40,082 nt of DNA from Actinobacteria bacterium casp-actino2. GTDB taxonomy: Bacteria > Actinomycetota > Acidimicrobiia > Acidimicrobiales > Ilumatobacteraceae. The position numbers and the translations under genes were made by a program. The notes beneath the pieces were generated by a model that was not told the origin of the DNA, ran no database searches, and was given only the letters and a program-made list of their open reading frames with translations. This document shows, in pieces, positions 9,205 to 16,645 of the stretch. Numbering within the stretch: position 1 is the stretch's first letter; each line of letters opens with the position of its first letter. Location of the stretch: the NCBI GenBank assembly GCA_001510335.1, contig LFFB01000002.1, positions 1-40,082 of the forward strand, written 5' to 3'.

Positions 9205-10458
9205 ATGATGAAACCCTCAATCGCCCTCGACCAATCAATCATCCTCACGCAACACGACGAGATCGTGAATATGTTGCTCGAACTCACCGCTCCCCCAGCA
9301 CCCGAAATCGATCGAGCACCCCTTGATATCGCCCTCGTAGTCGACCGTTCTGGCTCTATGGGCGGAGGACCAATGTCAGCGGTTCGTCGAGCTGTGGCTG
9401 AACTGATTCGGGTCGCCGGCCCAACAGACCGAATTGCAGTCATTGCATTTGATGACGACATTGAAACGGTGTTGCCATTGGCTCATCACGACATCAATGT
9501 TGTGGGTCGACATATCGCCAACATCCATAGCCGAGGTTCAACCAATTTGTCGGGAGGATGGTTGAAAGGTTTTGAACTACTTTCAACTTCTTCAGCTGTC
9601 GCCGGACGTGCACCAGCAATCAAGCGCATCATTGTGCTCACTGACGGCCACGCCAATGCTGGTGTTCGAAACCATGACGAACTCTGCACCATGACTCGCG
9701 GTGCTTCCGCTCAGGGCATCACGACGTCAATGATCGGTTTTGCTGATGGCTACGACGAAACTCTCCTAGCCGCGATGGCTGATGCAGGTGGCGGAAATGA
9801 CTACTGGTGTGCTGGTCCCGATCAGGCCCTGAATGTTTTCAATCAAGAATTTGAAGGTCTCGCCAGTGTCGTTGCGCAAAACCTGTCAGTTGAAATCCGT
9901 CCTACCGACTCGACTGCAGCTTTTGAAGTTCTCAATGAGTACGAAACTACAAATCTTGCAGCGGTTCTTGGCGCTCAACAAGTGTCAATCGGCGATGCAT
10001 GTGGTGACGAAGTGCGTCGTCTCGTCGTGCGGTTCACACTTCGCCCCCGCCTGTTACCGGGCGCATTCACCATTGCGAACCTCACTTTGCGTTGGGCATC
10101 TACTGTTGGCTCAATCGAACTACATGAGCTGTCAATCCCAGTCGTTGTCAATGCAACTGACAATTCGGCCGACATTCAAGAAATTGATCCAGTCGTCACG
10201 CGTGAAGTATTGCTCCTTCACGTAGCTGGTATTCGCAAGGCGGCAATCAAAGCGGCTCGTCACGGTGAAATCGCTGTGGCTCGTGGCTTGTTCAACCAAG
10301 CAATTAGCGCTTTGACTACTATCGGAGCCGACCCGCGTGAGATTGAAGAATTAGTAGACCTGGCCAATCGCCTTGAGCAGTTCACGGAACGCGATATGAA
10401 GGGCCAGTATTCATCAATGCGTTCATCAAGCAAGGGTCGCATCAAGCGATTTGACTGA
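9205..10458 (+). CDS. VWA-domain protein
   Basis: 417 residues, apparently cytoplasmic (no signal peptide). The von Willebrand A domain begins at about residue 41 with DIALVVDRSGSM. D47, S49 and S51 form the MIDAS metal site. It continues through RIAVIAFDD, SRGSTNLSGGW (MIDAS Thr/Ser) and RIIVLTDGHAN. A beta-sandwich-like middle region (about 240-320) follows, then a helical C-terminal region. VWA proteins bind partners through a metal-dependent site; the partner is not evident, since no MoxR ATPase gene is adjacent. Start ATG at 9205 is followed at once by a second ATG, so either could be used. A perfect palindrome lies just upstream. Confidence 0.85.
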   Translation: MMKPSIALDQSIILTQHDEIVNMLLELTAPPAPEIDRAPLDIALVVDRSGSMGGGPMSAVRRAVAELIRVAGPTDRIAVIAFDDDIETVLPLAHHDINVVGRHIANIHSRGSTNLSGGWLKGFELLSTSSAVAGRAPAIKRIIVLTDGHANAGVRNHDELCTMTRGASAQGITTSMIGFADGYDETLLAAMADAGGGNDYWCAGPDQALNVFNQEFEGLASVVAQNLSVEIRPTDSTAAFEVLNEYETTNLAAVLGAQQVSIGDACGDEVRRLVVRFTLRPRLLPGAFTIANLTLRWASTVGSIELHELSIPVVVNATDNSADIQEIDPVVTREVLLLHVAGIRKAAIKAARHGEIAVARGLFNQAISALTTIGADPREIEELVDLANRLEQFTERDMKGQYSSMRSSSKGRIKRFD

Positions 10459-10501
10459 ATCACCCTGATCGACCCGCTCTATCGATCTGTCGTTGGATTA
10501 T

Positions 10502-10532
10502 GGTTTCCTCCAGTAACACACTGGGGGAAACC
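10502..10532 (+). promoter_or_regulatory. Hairpin occluding the SDR ribosome binding site
   Basis: GGTTTCCTCCAGT (10502-10514), loop AACAC, and ACTGGGGGAAACC (10520-10532) pair over 13 positions with one T-G wobble. The 3' arm contains the GGGGG Shine-Dalgarno run and ends at the base before ATG 10533. Folding in mRNA would hide the ribosome site. It could also act as a DNA operator or end the VWA transcript. Confidence 0.6.
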
Positions 10533-11510
10533 ATGACTGAACGTTTTGAAAATGGGTTTGCTGGACGAGTTGCCGTCGTGACCGGCGGTGGCACTGGTAT
10601 GGGTCGCGAACTTGTTCGCCAACTCACCGCCGATGGTTGCGATGTGGCGACCTGCGATGTCATGGAAGATAACCTTGCTGAAACGGTCGCCATATGCGCA
10701 GCCGACGGCAACTCTGGCAAAGTCTTGACATTCATTGCCGACGTTTCGATTGAATCGCAAGTGTTGGCCTTCCGTGATGCAGTTGCTGCATGGCGCCCGC
10801 ATGTGAATCTGTTGTTCAACAACGCCGGTATCGGTGGCGGCGGAAGCATCGTTGAAGACGAGCGCGAATCATGGGAGAAAACCTTTGGAGTGTGCTGGTA
10901 CGGCGTGTACTACAACACTCGAGCCTTCTTGCAACTTTTGCTTGATGCGCCGATCGGCCATGTAGTGAACACCAGCTCAGTGAATGGCTTTTGGGCGTCA
11001 CTTGGTCCGAATATTCCTCACACTGCCTACAGTGCAGCAAAGTTTGCCGTGAAGGGATTCACCGAGGCACTCATCACCGATTTCCGGATGAATGCTCCAA
11101 CGTTGCGGGCATCGGTCGTCATGCCCGGCCATATCGGGACGTCTATTGCTATTAACTCACGCAAACTCCTTGGGGCTGACCCGAAAGAGATGACCGAAGA
11201 ACAAATTGCACAACTACGTGTTCGCTTAGCCAAGTCTGGTCTCGATGTCAGCGCCGCGAGTGACGAAGACTTACGTCTTGGAATTCAGGCACAAGGAGAG
11301 TTTTTCCGCGACAACGCTCCCATGTCGGCCGCCGAAGCAAGCACCGTCATTCTGAATGGCGTCAAGCGTGGAGACTGGCGCATTTTGGTCGGAGCCGATG
11401 CAGTAATCCTCGATGAGATGGTGCGCGAAATTCCGACCGATGCATACCTGCCGGATTTCATGGAGCGCGTTCAAGCTCGTGGTGTCTTCGGTAGCATGAC
11501 CAGCAACTAG
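10533..11510 (+). CDS. Short-chain dehydrogenase/reductase
   Basis: 325 residues, an NAD(P)-dependent oxidoreductase of the classical SDR type. The cofactor loop is TGGGTGMG at 17-24, NNAGIGGGG is at about 96-104, and the catalytic Ser (NTSSVNG) and YSAAK are at about 145-165. The C-terminus is longer than the usual 250 residues by about 70 residues. The ATG at 10533 was chosen over an upstream ATG at 10500 because GGGGGAAA stands just before it and the N-terminal residues then fit the family. The substrate is not known; similar proteins occur in clusters that degrade lipids or steroids. The stop abuts the stop of the convergent small gene with no gap. Confidence 0.9.
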   Translation: MTERFENGFAGRVAVVTGGGTGMGRELVRQLTADGCDVATCDVMEDNLAETVAICAADGNSGKVLTFIADVSIESQVLAFRDAVAAWRPHVNLLFNNAGIGGGGSIVEDERESWEKTFGVCWYGVYYNTRAFLQLLLDAPIGHVVNTSSVNGFWASLGPNIPHTAYSAAKFAVKGFTEALITDFRMNAPTLRASVVMPGHIGTSIAINSRKLLGADPKEMTEEQIAQLRVRLAKSGLDVSAASDEDLRLGIQAQGEFFRDNAPMSAAEASTVILNGVKRGDWRILVGADAVILDEMVREIPTDAYLPDFMERVQARGVFGSMTSN

Positions 11511-11696
11511 TTATTTATACGACGGGCAAAGATTCTGGCCATCGTCTGAATGTTTGCTGAGTCGGTAACCACATGACTCGCAGGTTGGGTCGCTCTTTCG
11601 TAGCAGAAGTTCCTCACGTGCGCTTTGCATGTCGGCGCGACGCTCAGCTTTTTTTCGGCCATGTCGATAGGCCAAATAGGCGCCAAACAATCCCAT
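11511..11696 (-). CDS. Small protein with C-terminal Cys cluster, unknown function
   Basis: 61 residues from ATG at 11694-11696, two bases after the stop of the preceding gene (11699-11995), so the pair is probably co-translated. The N-terminus MGLFGAYLAYRHGRKK is a short hydrophobic stretch followed by basic residues. It may be a minimal membrane anchor or just an amphipathic helix. The C-terminus holds CESCGYRLSK then NLCPSYK, a CxxC plus a third Cys, resembling half of a zinc ribbon. A longer reading frame exists upstream but overlaps the neighbour in another frame. I do not recognise a family. Confidence 0.5.
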   Translation of the reverse strand: MGLFGAYLAYRHGRKKAERRADMQSAREELLLRKSDPTCESCGYRLSKHSDDGQNLCPSYK

Positions 11697-11698
11697 GA

Positions 11699-11995
11699 CT
11701 AGAAGAATCCCTTCGGCATCGCTGTTGGCTTCACTCGCCGAATCCACAAGACGGGCAAGCCCCGTCGGTTTTTTGGCCAGAAATCTTCGTCCATCACGGT
11801 CGCGTCTTCCCAACCTGAGGGCATTTCGCCCGGTGGCAACTGAATGAATTGGCGAATGCGAAAGCCGATCACAGCTGGGCATCCTGCTTCTTCCCAGAGT
11901 TCAACGTTGAATCGTTGATCAGCGAATAACAACTGCATTCGCCGTTCCATTTCGCCCCGTCCAGAGAGCCTGTTGCGCTTCCTCTTTGGTTTCAT
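11699..11995 (-). CDS. Small protein of unknown function
   Basis: 98 residues with a very basic start (MKPKRKRNRLSGRGEMERR). Then comes a compact domain with many aromatic residues: FADQRFNVELWEEAG, IRQFIQLPPGEMPSGWED, DEDFWPKNRRGLPVLWIRR. No signal or membrane segment. The conserved-looking Trp and Phe pattern suggests a real folded domain rather than a shadow frame, but I recognise no family. It probably forms an operon with the 61-residue gene that follows after two bases. It diverges from the acyl-CoA dehydrogenase gene, with 81 bases between them. Confidence 0.5.
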   Translation of the reverse strand: MKPKRKRNRLSGRGEMERRMQLLFADQRFNVELWEEAGCPAVIGFRIRQFIQLPPGEMPSGWEDATVMDEDFWPKNRRGLPVLWIRRVKPTAMPKGFF

Positions 11996-12076
11996 ACCAC
12001 TAGAACGATCAACAAAACCCCAATTGTGCGCTACCTCGACTTTGCCCGAGTACCTTTTGGCTGAGAGACTGTCTTC

Positions 12077-13291
12077 ATGAGCACCGCCACATTAGTTGAT
12101 ACTGCCAAAGCCACCGTTGAAGCCGCGCTTGACGCGTTTCTCGCCAGCAACGATCCGAAGTCAATGGACAACGTCGCATTCCGTGGCGCCCGTTACGACC
12201 ACGGCTTGGCGTGGGTCCACTTCCCCGTCGGTTGCGGTGGCCTCGGTGTTCGACCCGACCTCAATCGTCTCGTTGAAGAGCGTCTTCGCAAAGCTGGCGC
12301 GGCACCGCAAGACCCCGCGACATTCTTCATTGCACTGGCTGGACCAACGATCGCAACTCATGGTTCTGATGAAGTGAAGAAGCGTTTCTTGCGCCCGATG
12401 TTTACCGGCGAAGAGAAGTGGTGTCAGTTGTTCAGTGAGCCCGGTGCGGGTTCAGACTTTGCAGGTCTCGGAACGCGTGCAGTACGCGACGGTGACGAAT
12501 GGGTCATCAACGGACAAAAAGTTTGGAACACCTTAGCGCACCTCGCCGACTGGGGCATGCTCGTCACGCGCACCGATCCCGATCAGCCCAAGCACAAAGG
12601 CATGACGTATTTCGCGATCGACATGCATTCGCCCGGGGTTGAAGTTCGTCCTCTTCGTCAGATCACCGGCGAAGCAGAATTCAACGAGGTTTACATGACC
12701 GATGCTCGAGTTCCTGATTCACAACGAGTCGGAGAAATCGGCGAAGGCTGGCGCGTTGCTTTGACAACTCTCATGAATGAGCGCACCGCAATTGGTGGAG
12801 GTGGCGGCGGCAATGCCAAGCGCCGCGGACCCATCGACGAGACCTTTCGCATTTGGAAAGAACTGGCACCAGAACTACAAACAGGTGCTCATAAAGATCA
12901 AATGATGCAGCTCTATTGCAAAAGCGAAGCACTCCGCTTGACCAATGCTCGTGGAGCGGCCGCCGCTAAGGCCGGCAACCCCGGTCCCGAAGGTTCAATC
13001 GCGAAATTGATGTTGGCCGAATTCAACAAGAAGGTCACCGAGTTCAGCGTCGAATTGCTTGGTGCCAATGGCATGGTTGATTACGACTTCACATTCCGTC
13101 GCCCCGATGGTTTGTCAGTTGACGGTTCAGAAGGCGGTGTGCGCCACTCATTCTTGCGTTCACGTGCCAACTCGATTGAAGGTGGCACGAGCGAAATCAT
13201 GCGCAACATCTTGGGTGAACAGGTTCTTGGTCTCCCCGGCGAACCCCGTGTTGACAAAGATCAGCCGTGGATCAAAGTTCCACGTAACTAA
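12077..13291 (+). CDS. Acyl-CoA dehydrogenase
   Basis: 404 residues. It is a flavoenzyme that oxidises acyl-CoA to the 2,3-enoyl-CoA and passes electrons to an electron-transfer flavoprotein. Signature segments: WCQLFSEPGAGSDFAGL (FAD and substrate binding, about 113-130), VINGQKVWNTLAHLADW, GEAEFNEVYMTDARVP, and SIEGGTSEIMRNILGEQVLGLP at the C-terminus. The wording matches actinobacterial FadE proteins, several of which act on branched or steroid-derived CoA esters. I cannot assign the catalytic base with certainty. It stands alone with 81 upstream bases; no obvious SD other than GAGAG. It may serve the same lipid catabolism as the P450 and SDR genes. Confidence 0.92.
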   Translation: MSTATLVDTAKATVEAALDAFLASNDPKSMDNVAFRGARYDHGLAWVHFPVGCGGLGVRPDLNRLVEERLRKAGAAPQDPATFFIALAGPTIATHGSDEVKKRFLRPMFTGEEKWCQLFSEPGAGSDFAGLGTRAVRDGDEWVINGQKVWNTLAHLADWGMLVTRTDPDQPKHKGMTYFAIDMHSPGVEVRPLRQITGEAEFNEVYMTDARVPDSQRVGEIGEGWRVALTTLMNERTAIGGGGGGNAKRRGPIDETFRIWKELAPELQTGAHKDQMMQLYCKSEALRLTNARGAAAAKAGNPGPEGSIAKLMLAEFNKKVTEFSVELLGANGMVDYDFTFRRPDGLSVDGSEGGVRHSFLRSRANSIEGGTSEIMRNILGEQVLGLPGEPRVDKDQPWIKVPRN

Positions 13292-13356
13292 ACCATTCAG
13301 GCAACTAGTCCAATTAGGCAACTCAGGCATTCAGTTTTATGCGCCATAATGGCGTT

Positions 13357-13749
13357 GTGAAATCCACGCGCGGAATCGAGATTCCTGATGACGCCATTGA
13401 GTGGTCATTTGCTCGCTCTACCGGTGCTGGCGGTCAATATGTCAATAAAGTCTCGTCAAAGGCGACTCTGACCGTTTTAACGGCCTCTCTAAGTGGATCA
13501 ATCGTCAAGTGCGAGCGTGTCGTTGCAGCCTTTGGCGAGCAGATCACCGTGACCTGCCAAGAGACTCGTAGCCAGTGGCGCAACCGTGAGTTATGCCTTG
13601 CCAAACTCATCGAGATGATTGATGTTGCTGCGGCTCCCCCGGCTCCACCACGGCGCAAGACAAAACCCAGCCGTGGGGCCATTGAGCGCCGTCTCTCAAG
13701 CAAGAAAAAGGACAGCGACAAGAAAGCGGGCCGACGGGGCGACTGGTGA
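13357..13749 (+). CDS. arfB: Alternative ribosome-rescue factor / peptidyl-tRNA hydrolase ArfB
   Basis: 130 residues. ArfB releases the nascent peptide from ribosomes stalled on truncated mRNA. The release-factor domain carries the GGQ motif in STGAGGQYVNKVSSKA, and the C-terminal tail is strongly basic (RRKTKPSRGAIERRLSSKK), as needed to enter the empty mRNA channel. I preferred GTG at 13357 over ATG at 13339. With GTG the spacing to the IPD segment matches the family, and CATAAT at 13345-13350 would be a -10 element six bases before a leaderless start. The next gene follows 19 bases downstream. Confidence 0.88.
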   Translation: MKSTRGIEIPDDAIEWSFARSTGAGGQYVNKVSSKATLTVLTASLSGSIVKCERVVAAFGEQITVTCQETRSQWRNRELCLAKLIEMIDVAAAPPAPPRRKTKPSRGAIERRLSSKKKDSDKKAGRRGDW

Positions 13750-13768
13750 CCCCGATACCGTCATCGCC

Positions 13769-14197
13769 ATGCCCAGTCGCTTTGTTCTGAAGTCCATGAA
13801 TGCCATCCACAAGACACTCCTCACGGTGTCGTTTGGCAAAGTTGGCTGGGATGCTGGCAAGATGCCCGTTCTCAAGCTCACCACGATGGGTCGCAAGAGC
13901 GAACAAAAGCGTCTCGTCATGCTCACCTCGCCCATTCAGATTGGCGAAACGTGGGTCATTGTGGCGAGCAAAGGTGGCGACGACGATCACCCGGCCTGGT
14001 TCTTAAATCTGCAAGCCAACCCCACTGTTGAGGTTGATATCCGCGGTAAGAAGACCACTCGTACCGCCCGCATTGCCACTTCAGAAGAGCGCACCACGTT
14101 GTGGCCCGAAATCACCGCCAAGTACGCCAACTACGGCGGCTACCAAAACAAGACCGATCGCGAAATTCCTTTGGTATTTCTCGAACTGAATTCGTGA
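13769..14197 (+). CDS. Deazaflavin (F420)-dependent reductase, Ddn/nitroreductase family
   Basis: 142 residues, the split beta-barrel fold of F420H2-dependent quinone reductases and Ddn (PF04075). Typical segments are LKLTTMGRKSEQKR, VIVASKGGDDDHPAWFLNLQANP and DREIPLVFLEL. In mycobacteria such proteins reduce quinones or activate nitroimidazoles with reduced F420, at the membrane. The presence of this gene implies that the organism makes F420; no F420 synthesis gene is in the window. The ATG at 13769 begins the conserved part. It sits between arfB and the zinc-ribbon SDR on the same strand with short gaps (19 and 9 bases), so these genes may be co-transcribed. Confidence 0.86.
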   Translation: MPSRFVLKSMNAIHKTLLTVSFGKVGWDAGKMPVLKLTTMGRKSEQKRLVMLTSPIQIGETWVIVASKGGDDDHPAWFLNLQANPTVEVDIRGKKTTRTARIATSEERTTLWPEITAKYANYGGYQNKTDREIPLVFLELNS

Positions 14198-14206
14198 CAA
14201 TCATCA

Positions 14207-15781
14207 ATGCCCAATCACGATCCTGACAATGATGCTTTAGACCCGCAAGTCTTAGCAACAATTGAACTACTTGAATCGCTTGTTGGCAATCGCTCGTTGC
14301 TTGCGGCTATTCCAAAAGACGTTCGTGTCAAGTTGTTGAGGCTCGCCGGCGAATTATATGAACCCGATTTAGCTTTACGTCGCAAACTCATCAAAGATCA
14401 ACGGCGCAGCGACAAAAACGAAAAGACCGCGAACCACCAACAGAATTTGGCCCAAGCCGCTATTCGTGCGCTTCGTGCCAAGCCAGTGTTTGTTACGCCC
14501 AACGTTTTCCCACCCGAACTTGTCGAAGGCGACGAGATCAACGATGAGACCAGCGATGATTTCACGAGCGCAGCATTTACCGAGACCAACAAAGAACAGC
14601 ATTGCTATGTGTGCAAGGTCAAGTACACGCTGATTCATTTCTTTTACGATCAGTTGTGTCCTGCGTGCGCCGAATTCAATTACAACAAGCGTGGTGAAAC
14701 TGCTGATCTGTCTGGTCGTGTTGCGTTACTCACTGGTGGCCGCGTAAAGATTGGTTACCAAGCCGGCATCAAGTTGTTGCGTGCTGGAGCTCACCTCATT
14801 GTGACAACGCGTTTCCCGCGTGATTCAGCAATGCGTTATGCGGCCGAAGCCGACTTTGCCGATTGGGGTCATCGCCTCGAGATCTACGGTCTCGATCTTC
14901 GCCACACGCCGAGCGTGGAAGCCTTTTGTCATCACGTGAAGACTAAATACGATCGCCTTGACTACATCGTGAATAATGCGTGTCAAACCGTGCGTCGACC
15001 ACCCGAGTTCTATCGCCACATGACGGAACTTGAAAGCGCGTCGATTACCGATATGCCCGAACATGTTCGTGAAATCGTAGGTGCATACGAAGGACTGCGT
15101 GGCTACAACATGTTGCCCGCTGGCGAAGACGAAGCCTTTGAACTTGAGGGACTTATCTCCACAACAGCACCTGGCATTACGCGCTCAGCCGAATTATCGC
15201 AAGCTGAGCTCATTGCCGAAGATCGCGACCTGCCTTCACACCTATTCCCCGAGGGCCAACTTGACCAAGACTTGCAACAGATTGACTTGCGTGATCGCAA
15301 TTCCTGGCGACTCACTCTTGCCGAGGTCTCTTCAGTTGAATTACTGGAAACTCAGTTAGTGAATGCAGTCGCACCTTTTGTGTTGAATGCACGCTTGAAG
15401 CCCTTGATGCTGCGCACCGAGAATCGCGACAAGCACATCGTGAATGTCTCAGCAGTTGAGGGTCAGTTCTACCGCAAGCTCAAGACCACACGCCATCCGC
15501 ACACCAATATGGCCAAAGCCGCGCTCAATATGATGACGCGTACATCCGCCGCCGATTATCACGCCGACGGTATTCACATGAATAGTGTCGATACTGGCTG
15601 GATCAACGACGAAGATCCCGCTCACTTGGCTGACCGCAAACGTTCAGAGCACCATTTCCATCCACCGCTTGACATTGTTGATGGTGCAGCCCGCATTGTT
15701 GACCCCATCATCGATGGAGCCAACACTGGCAATCATGTGTGGGGCCAATTTTTGAAGGATTACACACCAACTGATTGGTGA
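14207..15781 (+). CDS. SDR-family protein with N-terminal zinc ribbon and no catalytic Tyr
   Basis: 524 residues, about twice the size of a classical SDR. Residues 1-130 are a charged helical region. C133-x2-C136 and C151-x2-C154 form a probable zinc ribbon. The Rossmann domain begins at about 168 with LTGGRVKIGYQ, then LDLRHTPSVEAF and DYIVNNACQT. A segment of about 100 residues (about 270-370) is inserted. The active-site region has NVSAVEGQF, but the YxxxK motif reads TNMAK (HPHTNMAKAALNMM), so the catalytic Tyr is Thr. NAD(P) binding is likely; classical SDR chemistry is doubtful. I recall similar full-length proteins in fungi and plants. Six bases separate it from the patatin gene. Confidence 0.82.
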   Translation: MPNHDPDNDALDPQVLATIELLESLVGNRSLLAAIPKDVRVKLLRLAGELYEPDLALRRKLIKDQRRSDKNEKTANHQQNLAQAAIRALRAKPVFVTPNVFPPELVEGDEINDETSDDFTSAAFTETNKEQHCYVCKVKYTLIHFFYDQLCPACAEFNYNKRGETADLSGRVALLTGGRVKIGYQAGIKLLRAGAHLIVTTRFPRDSAMRYAAEADFADWGHRLEIYGLDLRHTPSVEAFCHHVKTKYDRLDYIVNNACQTVRRPPEFYRHMTELESASITDMPEHVREIVGAYEGLRGYNMLPAGEDEAFELEGLISTTAPGITRSAELSQAELIAEDRDLPSHLFPEGQLDQDLQQIDLRDRNSWRLTLAEVSSVELLETQLVNAVAPFVLNARLKPLMLRTENRDKHIVNVSAVEGQFYRKLKTTRHPHTNMAKAALNMMTRTSAADYHADGIHMNSVDTGWINDEDPAHLADRKRSEHHFHPPLDIVDGAARIVDPIIDGANTGNHVWGQFLKDYTPTDW

Positions 15782-15787
15782 CCGCTG

Positions 15788-16519
15788 ATGCATCACGTCA
15801 CGCATGTTCCGCTCGCTGGCGCCTTTGGGGGCGGAGGTTTATTTGGCATTGGATATGCGATGGGGGTGATTGATGGATTGCGCGAGCAAGGCATCGATCT
15901 ATCGACTGCACCTATGGTTGGCACGTCGGCCGGATCATGGGCAGCCGCAGCGACCGCTCTTGGCGTTGACTTTTACAAACTCGCTACCCTCAATGTGCCT
16001 CGCTTCCCGAATCCAAGGTCTGGTGTCTTAGCCAATTCGGCACGTCGTGTCTTCGGAAACGCCACGCGCGCCAACGTGCGGGCAATCGCGTGTGCGCTCC
16101 CCCGTTTACGTCGCACCGAACTTGATGGAGCAAAGTTTCCGTTGTCAACGATTGTCGCGGCTTCATCTGCGGTTCCGGGTTTACTGGCACCGCAACGCAT
16201 TGAGGGCCGTTGGTATATCGACGGTGGTGTGCGTTCGGGTGTCAGTGTTGACTTGGCGGCTCCAGCAGATCTGTTGATCGTGATAGCGCCACTTGCCGGC
16301 GCAATGTTTGGACCATTCAATAATTTGGTTGAGCGCAATACCGATCGAGAAATCGCTGCCTGGAGAAAATCGTGTAGCGGAAACGTTCGTCTCTTTGCAC
16401 CGACTGCGGCAACGGCCAAGATTGCCACATTGCCGCATCATCTGTTCGATAAGGGTCGCGCCATTGAGGCGTACGCCCATGGACGCTGCGAAGCACTGGG
16501 GCTATCTGGTCGGAAATAA
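15788..16519 (+). CDS. Patatin-like phospholipase
   Basis: 243 residues. Patatins are Ser-Asp dyad lipid acyl hydrolases. The oxyanion loop is GAFGGGGLFG near residues 11-20, the nucleophile elbow is GTSAGS (about 45-50), and the Asp is in DGGVRSG (about 145-151). No signal peptide, so it is cytoplasmic or membrane-associated. It follows the zinc-ribbon SDR by six bases and may share its transcript. The last codons and the stop lie inside a 29-nt inverted repeat that extends past the gene, so the C-terminal residues could have been shaped by that repeat. Confidence 0.88.
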   Translation: MHHVTHVPLAGAFGGGGLFGIGYAMGVIDGLREQGIDLSTAPMVGTSAGSWAAAATALGVDFYKLATLNVPRFPNPRSGVLANSARRVFGNATRANVRAIACALPRLRRTELDGAKFPLSTIVAASSAVPGLLAPQRIEGRWYIDGGVRSGVSVDLAAPADLLIVIAPLAGAMFGPFNNLVERNTDREIAAWRKSCSGNVRLFAPTAATAKIATLPHHLFDKGRAIEAYAHGRCEALGLSGRK

Positions 16520-16626
16520 CTGAGGTTTTCTCAGCTTTTGCCAGCCCAGATCGACAACACAGCGAGCACCAAAACGATCTGGTCGGCGTTTTGCGGAGAA
16601 AACCTCAGCAAAAGCCGACCAGATCG
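16504..16626. repeat. Complex inverted repeat between patatin and nrdJ, probable bidirectional terminator
   Basis: Left arm 16504-16532 and right arm 16596-16624 are reverse complements except for six central bases (10 + 13 paired). A second stem uses the same right-hand bases: CGATCTGGTCGGC (16575-16587) with GCCGACCAGATCG (16614-16626), extended by TTTTGC/GCAAAA to 19 pairs with one bulged G. A third small hairpin, CTGAG-GTTTT-CTCAG, is at 16520-16534. The stems compete with each other. The position between two convergent 3' ends fits transcription termination, although no long T run follows. Confidence 0.7.
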
Positions 16627-16645
16627 TGACGGGTTATTGAAGTGT

